Source: Acanthosepion esculentum
Lineage: Eukaryota > Mollusca > Cephalopoda > Sepiida > Sepiidae
DNA: 64,000 nucleotides
Direction: 5' to 3'
Assembly (NCBI GenBank): GCA_964036315.1
Contig: OZ038487.1
Coordinates: forward strand, 55,611,409-55,675,408
Of the stretch, positions 63,748 to 64,000 are shown one piece after another. The notes beneath the pieces are model-generated. The model was not told the DNA's origin and made no database searches. It saw only the letters and a list, made by a program, of their open reading frames with translations. The stretch's first letter is position 1. Every line of letters begins with the position of its first letter. The position numbers were made by a program, and so were the translations under genes.

Positions 63748-64000
63748 AGGAGGCATGGTGGAGCAATAGATAGTGGCTCAGAATGAGAAATTGGAGACCC
63801 AAGTTCAAATTCAAGTTGGATCCATTACATTCACTTACGTGCTAATACCATTGGGAAAGGTATGAATCCTCTTTTTCTCCCACCAGCTATGGGTAAATAG
63901 CAGAACAGACTGGGTTCTATAGCGTTGGGTGGCAACCAGTCTAGGAGAATGAAATCTCTGAATTCAAGCCAGCCTGTAGAGAGTTTGGCTCTGTCAGGTG
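63748..64000 (+). mobile_element. tRNA-derived SINE, cut by the window edge
   Basis: AGGAGGCATGGTGGAGCAAT (A-box side), GACCCAAGTTCAAATTCAAG (B box), CTTACGTGCTAATACCATTG, CAGCTATGGGTAAATAGCAG and GCAACCAGTCTAGGAGAATG follow family order. The 3' end lies beyond the window. Confidence 0.8.

Noticed and set aside
1..64000. CRISPR array, prokaryotic operons or plasmid features
   Set aside because: Composition, SINEs, LINEs and microsatellites are those of an animal nuclear genome; the spaced tandem repeats have homogeneous units and no unique spacers of constant length.

Overview
This window is a gene-poor, AT-rich stretch of animal nuclear DNA made almost entirely of old transposable elements, their relics, and simple or tandem repeats. 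I found no host protein-coding gene that I can defend. The abundance of (TA)n tracts, tRNA-derived SINEs with a degenerate B box, jockey/CR1-like and other non-LTR retrotransposon tails, Tc1/mariner and pogo-type DNA elements and a Penelope-like GIY-YIG relic fits a lophotrochozoan. A cephalopod mollusc is my best guess, but that is an inference from style and not from a marker gene.

Layout. From 1 to 9.6 kb there are a hammerhead-bearing SINE relic, a mariner fragment, SINEs (one with a 5S rRNA-derived head), a 1193-bp Tc1 element with recognisable inverted ends, and an 860-bp mariner relic. From 9.8 to 13 kb there is a solo LTR with internal tandem repeats, LINE tails and a GC-rich SINE. 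From 13 to 15.5 kb a pyrimidine-rich strand switches to a purine-rich strand. From 16 to 23 kb lie pogo-like palindromic MITEs, a 1.3-kb LINE relic with recognisable reverse-transcriptase motifs, and a second solo LTR with a 5-bp target duplication. A fold-back element with 15-bp iterated units lies at 23.4-23.9 kb. LINE pieces and nested LTRs occupy 26-36 kb. A 1.7-kb purine-rich minisatellite fills 37.4-39.2 kb. Microsatellites and Penelope-related hammerhead elements occupy 40-43 kb. SINEs, LINE tails and an SVA-like retroposon with internal VNTRs occupy 43-50 kb. Another hammerhead-like fold, LINE copies with a nested 5S-derived SINE, and a Penelope GIY-YIG endonuclease relic lie at 51-57 kb. 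The last 7 kb hold LINE tails, a mariner deletion derivative and SINEs.

The most interesting signal is a set of hammerhead-ribozyme folds in different retroelements: 36431-36489 (minus), 42229-42287 (minus) and 51705-51790 (plus), with weaker or broken ones at 1783-1832, 18466-18535, 42002-42055, 28396-28585 and 51940-52190. Three of them abut or sit close to (TA)n tracts. The second signal is a SINE family whose head resembles 5S rRNA, present once fused to a tRNA-like unit (5229-5590) and once without it (54514-54716), both with direct repeats flanking the insertion. The third is a dispersed retroposon carrying two 32-bp VNTR arrays.

For cross-reference I call the three non-LTR families LINE-A (16741-18060, 52865-53850, 54360-54900), LINE-B (26345-27435 and shorter tails) and LINE-C (at least nine 3' fragments plus one RT fragment). 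All alignments were made by eye, so boundaries not supported by a target duplication are approximate.
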